Source of the DNA: Promethearchaeota archaeon
GTDB lineage: Archaea; Asgardarchaeota; Lokiarchaeia; Sigynarchaeales; SOKP01
Direction: 5' to 3'
DNA: 29,606 bases
NCBI GenBank assembly: GCA_004524425.1
Contig: SDNN01000014.1
Coordinates: 1 to 29,606, forward strand
The position numbers and the translations under genes are program-made. Each line of letters opens with the position of its first letter. Positions within the stretch are counted from its first letter, which is position 1. Below are positions 25,866 through 29,606 of this stretch, piece after piece. The notes beneath the pieces are model-generated. The model searched no databases and had not been told where the DNA came from. It saw only the letters and a program-made list of their open reading frames with translations.

Positions 25866-26669
25866 ATGAGTTTTACATTAAAATTAGAAAATAGTCGGAT
25901 TTTAAAAGGAATTGTGGAAACCTTGGCAAGCATTATTGATGAGACTGAATTTAGGGTAAATCCTAAAGAATTTACGATATCTGCAATGGATCCCAGTAGG
26001 ATTTGCTTATTGAAGCTTTCCATCAAAAAGGAAGACTTTGATGATTATAAATGCGAAAAAGAATCTAAAGTAGGTTTGAATTTAGATGATTTGGATAAGA
26101 TATTAAAGAGAAGCTCTACAGACGACAGTATTGAGATTGATTTTAGTGAAGAGGAACAAAAAATTAAGATTAAAATGAACCGAGAAGGGACTAATCGCAC
26201 GCGTACTTTCAGTTTAGCCTTATTGGATATTGAATACGAAGAAATTCCCATGGATAATTTATTAAATATCGAATATCAATCAAAGTGGACCATAGATCCC
26301 GAATTTTTAGTAGAAGCGATTAAGGACGCAGAAATTTATTCAGAAATATTAAATATGAAATCCGAGAAGGATCAAGGGTTGGTGTTCACCTCATCAGGAC
26401 AAATTGGAGAAATGAACTATGAAATAAGTTTAGATGATTTACTTGACCACTCGATTGAGGAAACGAGTACTGGGGCATATTCCTTGACGTTTTTGAAAGC
26501 GATATTGAAAATAGCATCAATTACTGAAAAATTAGAAATCTCATTGCGCACCGATCACCCATTAAAAATGATTTTTAACCTTCTTGAAGGAGGAATACTG
26601 CATTACTTTTTAGCGCCAAGAGTCGAAGAGCCTGAATTTGATGAAGATGAGGACATGGATGAATTTTAA
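25866..26669 (+). CDS. pcn: PCNA, DNA polymerase sliding clamp
   Basis: A 267-residue PCNA. The two-domain clamp fold is recognisable from FTLKLENSRILKGIVETLAS, the EFTISAMDPSRICLLKLSI segment, the interdomain region RTFSLALLDIEYEEIP, and the C-terminal TDHPLKMIFNLLEGGILHYF followed by the FLAPRVEE end to which PIP-box partners bind. An acidic tail (DEDEDMDEF) extends beyond the usual end. It forms a trimeric ring that tethers polymerases, ligase, FEN1 and other proteins to DNA. It is the first of a plus-strand replication group with priL, priS and GINS. No strong ribosome site precedes the ATG. Confidence 0.97.
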   Translation: MSFTLKLENSRILKGIVETLASIIDETEFRVNPKEFTISAMDPSRICLLKLSIKKEDFDDYKCEKESKVGLNLDDLDKILKRSSTDDSIEIDFSEEEQKIKIKMNREGTNRTRTFSLALLDIEYEEIPMDNLLNIEYQSKWTIDPEFLVEAIKDAEIYSEILNMKSEKDQGLVFTSSGQIGEMNYEISLDDLLDHSIEETSTGAYSLTFLKAILKIASITEKLEISLRTDHPLKMIFNLLEGGILHYFLAPRVEEPEFDEDEDMDEF

Positions 26670-26720
26670 AAGATAACCACAATTTTTTTAAACTATTAAT
26701 AAACCACGGTACTCTTTAGC

Positions 26721-26730
26721 TATAAAATAG
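26721..26730 (+). promoter_or_regulatory. TATA box before priL
   Basis: TATAAAATAG lies 71 bp before the priL ATG, predicting a leader of about 40 nt that includes the AGGAGG ribosome site at 26775-26780. Confidence 0.5.
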
Positions 26731-26791
26731 ATGAATTATATTTAATTCTTGATTGCTTACTCTATTTTTATTATAGGAGGATTTGGAAGTT

Positions 26792-27988
26792 ATGGAAATT
26801 CAAACAGGTTTAGTATATCGCTATCCTTGGCTTCCATCATTGAAAAAGATTTTTTCAAGAGAGGCTGATGAAGACCCGATTGAATTCGTGAAAAAAATTT
26901 TTCAAAAATATCCTCATGATGAAATAAAAAACAGAATAACTGAAATTTTTGAAGCTGCATTCAATAACTTAGAACAGATTTCGGAACACGAGAAAGATGA
27001 ACTAAATGTCCATACCTATTTAATATTAAAAATATTTTTATTCTTGCTAGAAGACAACATGATAACAAATCGAGTTGCGAATCTCTATTCCAAGATCTCT
27101 TATAGCCAATTAATTGATGAAAATGATTCAAATGTTTATGATATCTGTCAGGATCTGGACTTGAGGATAAAATATTATCAACCTCCTATTAAGTATGGAA
27201 TGAGAATAACCAAAGATCAACGAGAACCTTTAATGACTAATTTTAGAATTCATTACATCGATTATCTGGGATTAAGCTCGACTATAAGAGATGAATATCG
27301 AAAGCTAGTAAACAATCCTCTTTTAGAGGGCTATGTGTTCCTTCGAAAAAAAGATTTAATTAGATTATTACAAGAATATGTCAGAAAAAAGATCATGCAA
27401 AAAGGCAATGAGAGAATGGATCCCACTTCTTTAGACCTTCTCAAAAAAAGATTATTAAAAATCCCCCAATTCAAGGAAATATTTACATGGATTAATGATC
27501 AATGGAAATCAAGAGAAGAGGAATTTCAAGAAATTCATCTAATTGATAAAAACTATCCAAAGAACATCTCGGAAATATTACCACCTTGTATAAAAACCAT
27601 ACTTAATAAAGCGAATGAAGGTCAAAACCTCATTCATAATGAAAGACTTTTTCTGACCTGGTTTTTACTTTCTTTAAATTATACCGTAGATGAAGTTGTG
27701 AATACATTCTCCACAATGCCTGATTTTGACCGGGAAAAAACCACTTATCAAGTCAATTACGCTAAAAAAAAGGGATATTCACCTTACAAATGTGCATCAC
27801 TAAAGTCATTAAGCCTTTGCATGGCTGAAAAATACAAAGATGAGGTATGTTTAGAAGGATATTATTCTAAGACCCAAGATCAGCAGAAAAAAATTACCCA
27901 TCCTTTAAGCTATGTTAATATAATGCTTTATCGGACTTCTAGGAAGAATGAAAACCTACAAAATGGATCAGATGAGAAAAATGAATGA
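26792..27988 (+). CDS. priL: DNA primase large subunit PriL
   Basis: A 398-residue PriL, the non-catalytic subunit that regulates the archaeal/eukaryotic-type primase. The C-terminal Fe-S domain has four cysteines at 266 (LPPCIKT), 334 (SPYKCASL), 343 (SLCMAEK) and 353 (DEVCLEG), which hold the [4Fe-4S] cluster in this family. The N-terminal half is helical, as expected. The start is set at the ATG at 26792 with AGGAGG 11 bases upstream; a TTG three codons earlier would sit only 2 bases from that site. It overlaps priS by 8 bp (ATGAATGA), indicating translational coupling. Confidence 0.93.
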   Translation: MEIQTGLVYRYPWLPSLKKIFSREADEDPIEFVKKIFQKYPHDEIKNRITEIFEAAFNNLEQISEHEKDELNVHTYLILKIFLFLLEDNMITNRVANLYSKISYSQLIDENDSNVYDICQDLDLRIKYYQPPIKYGMRITKDQREPLMTNFRIHYIDYLGLSSTIRDEYRKLVNNPLLEGYVFLRKKDLIRLLQEYVRKKIMQKGNERMDPTSLDLLKKRLLKIPQFKEIFTWINDQWKSREEEFQEIHLIDKNYPKNISEILPPCIKTILNKANEGQNLIHNERLFLTWFLLSLNYTVDEVVNTFSTMPDFDREKTTYQVNYAKKKGYSPYKCASLKSLSLCMAEKYKDEVCLEGYYSKTQDQQKKITHPLSYVNIMLYRTSRKNENLQNGSDEKNE

Positions 27989-29258
27989 AAATACTTATTT
28001 AAAGCGCCTGTTTCAGGCATATTATAAAGAACATCAATCTTCCGTGCCGGTTGTAGATGCCTTTGAAAGAAGAGAATTCGGTTTCGTTCCATGGGAAAAA
28101 TTCATGATGATACGCCATGTTGGTTATAATGATCCTGAAATTTTTAAAAAGTTTTTAATCAGTAATGGCCCTAGACACGTTTATTCCAGTGGAAGCTTAT
28201 ATCAAGAGCCTGAAAATCAGACCATGGCAAATAAAAAATATTTAGGATGTGATTTAATCATTGATATCGATGTGGATCATTTTTACACGCCATGTAAAGA
28301 GGATCACGACTTCTGGTATTGTAAAGAATGTGGTACAAATGGTAAGGGAATGCCCCCAAAGAAATGCCCAAATCAAAAATGTGGTCAGACCAAAATAAAA
28401 GCGCTCACTTGGATTTGTAAAGAATGTTTGAATGTTGCTAAAAATGAAATAATCAAATTAATATATGAATTTTTGTTGCCTGATTTTAATATTAATGAAA
28501 ATGAGATAAACATCGCATTCTCAGGTCATAGAGGATATCATTTAAAAATAGATAATAAGGAAATTAGAACTTTATCAAGTGAGCAGAGAAGAGAGATGGT
28601 AGACTATGTCACGGGAAATAACATTTCATTTGAAGTACTCGGGCTCAGAGAAATGGGGAGCAACATATTTGGATTATTAAAAGGGAATATTGGCTGGTCT
28701 CAAAAAATAATCTTGAAAATTGAAGAAATTTTAAAAAACTTTTCTAATGCTCGATTAGAAGAACTCTTAAGTCGGTTTGGAATAGATTCTAATCGAATTC
28801 AGAGCTTTATTAATTATAGGAATGATTTTTTAAAGATCATATCAAACGAAGAAAGTAGTTTATGGAATATTGAAGGATTTGGAATTCTTACGTGGAATAA
28901 GTTCTTAAGAGGAATTGTAGATAGTATAGGAGCAGAAATTGATGAACCTGTGACCATTGACATTCATAGATTAATTCGATATCCCGAAACACTTCATGGT
29001 AAAACCGGTTTCAAGGTTCAAGAATTAGAACTAAACCAACTAGAAGATTTCAATCCCTTACATGAAAGCAGCGAAGAATTGAATCCAATAGTATTCAAGG
29101 GTGAAACAGTACAGAAATTGAAAATTACTGAACCATATGTACCCTCTACAGAATTGGCTGGAGAAAAATTTCCTTCATATAATCAAGGACAAATCATTGA
29201 AGTTCCCCATCATTTTGCCGTGTTTTTATTATGCAAAGGAGTAGCAAAACTCTTATAA
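27981..29258 (+). CDS. priS: DNA primase catalytic subunit PriS
   Basis: A 425-residue PriS that synthesises primers for replication. The catalytic DIDVD (D95, D97, D99) follows a strand (CDLIIDIDVD), and the FSGHRGYHLKI motif that binds nucleotide is intact. Between them is a zinc-binding insertion with several Cys pairs (C114, C117, C129, C134, C146, C149). The N-terminus TYLKRLFQAYYKEH is typical. I choose the ATG at 27981, which overlaps the priL stop; in-frame ATGs at 27948, 27963 and 27972 would extend further into priL. The product pairs with PriL. A GINS-family gene follows. Confidence 0.95.
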   Translation: MNENTYLKRLFQAYYKEHQSSVPVVDAFERREFGFVPWEKFMMIRHVGYNDPEIFKKFLISNGPRHVYSSGSLYQEPENQTMANKKYLGCDLIIDIDVDHFYTPCKEDHDFWYCKECGTNGKGMPPKKCPNQKCGQTKIKALTWICKECLNVAKNEIIKLIYEFLLPDFNINENEINIAFSGHRGYHLKIDNKEIRTLSSEQRREMVDYVTGNNISFEVLGLREMGSNIFGLLKGNIGWSQKIILKIEEILKNFSNARLEELLSRFGIDSNRIQSFINYRNDFLKIISNEESSLWNIEGFGILTWNKFLRGIVDSIGAEIDEPVTIDIHRLIRYPETLHGKTGFKVQELELNQLEDFNPLHESSEELNPIVFKGETVQKLKITEPYVPSTELAGEKFPSYNQGQIIEVPHHFAVFLLCKGVAKLL

Positions 29259-29313
29259 GAAAATGATAAATTATTTCATATCCTTAGACAAACTATAAAG
29301 ATAATTTATTTTC

Positions 29314-29606
29314 ATGAAATCGAATATAAAAAATATCTACGATGAGCTTTACCAGCATTGGTTAAAAGAATATGATAAAAAAGAATTAACTAAATTAGAG
29401 TTAGATGCATTTTCCAATTACAAGAGAGCATTAGATTACCTGAATAACTTTAAACCTGAAAAAGACGATAAAATAAAAATTGAATTCCTTACTTCATATA
29501 AAGAAAATTTTAATTTTCTATTGATGGATTTTCTAAAAATTAGAGAAATAAAGCTTATTAATGCTGCCTTGGTTCTCAAAGAAATCGAATTAGAGGCTCT
29601 ATTAGA
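29314..29606 (+). CDS. GINS complex subunit, N-terminal part
   Basis: An open frame cut by the window end, 97 complete codons. The helical N-terminus (MKSNIKNIYDELYQHWLKEY) and the segment FNFLLMDFLKIREIKLINAA followed by KEIELEAL resemble the A-domain of archaeal GINS (Gins51/Gins15 type), part of the replicative helicase complex with MCM and GAN/Cdc45. Its position directly after priS fits, since priS-GINS neighbours are common in archaea. No strong ribosome site is visible. The call depends on helical pattern and context because the B-domain is outside the window. Confidence 0.65.
   Translation, partial: MKSNIKNIYDELYQHWLKEYDKKELTKLELDAFSNYKRALDYLNNFKPEKDDKIKIEFLTSYKENFNFLLMDFLKIREIKLINAALVLKEIELEALL

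Overview
The window is AT-rich archaeal DNA. Archaeal markers are a histone gene, RNA polymerase large subunit split into A' and A'', eL30, eL42 and eS27, TFS, PCNA, a PriL/PriS primase, a GINS gene start, geranylgeranyl-reductase-family flavoproteins and TATA-box promoters. The eukaryote-like uS12 N-terminus, acidic single-pass surface proteins and zinc-ribbon proteins of unfamiliar type make an Asgard (Lokiarchaeia-like) archaeon my best guess. That placement is inference; no rRNA gene is present to settle it.

Layout. 1-2066 (minus): two tandem geranylgeranyl-reductase-family genes, the second cut by the window edge. 2317-4157 (plus): a membrane-anchored chemoreceptor-like protein, then a histone. 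4237-12950 (minus): an accessory block with a DUF3604 PHP-like metallohydrolase, a small Zn-binding protein, an NDP-forming acyl-CoA-ligase-like protein coupled to a membrane zinc-ribbon protein, and a 1129-residue protein made of two copies of one membrane-anchored module. 13359-19721 (plus): rpoA1-rpoA2-rpl30e-nusA-rps12-rps7, the usual archaeal order but without rpoH and rpoB in front. 19874-22963 (plus): a winged-helix/ATP-cone/degenerate NrdD fusion and an acidic type I membrane protein. 23069-23989 (minus): pyrB. 24249-24754 (plus): rpl44e-rps27e. 24916-25594 (minus): an OB-fold gene and tfs. 25866-29606 (plus): pcn, priL, priS and the start of a GINS gene.

Two points deserve most attention. 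First, rps12 is complete and well conserved but has no ATG, GTG or TTG in frame after the upstream stop; the only start that fits both the family N-terminus and the Shine-Dalgarno spacing is an AUA codon. Second, the 662-residue protein at 19874-21862 joins a DNA-binding winged helix to an ATP-cone and a body resembling anaerobic ribonucleotide reductase, but ends before the glycyl-radical domain and lacks one catalytic cysteine. It looks like a nucleotide-sensing transcription regulator derived from an enzyme, and a perfect 10-bp tandem repeat just upstream of its promoter is a candidate operator.

The information-processing genes form recognisable modules: RNA polymerase with ribosomal proteins, eL42-eS27, OB-fold with TFS, and clamp-primase-GINS. 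They alternate with lineage-specific membrane and regulatory genes. No rRNA, tRNA, CRISPR array, insertion sequence or integrase was seen.
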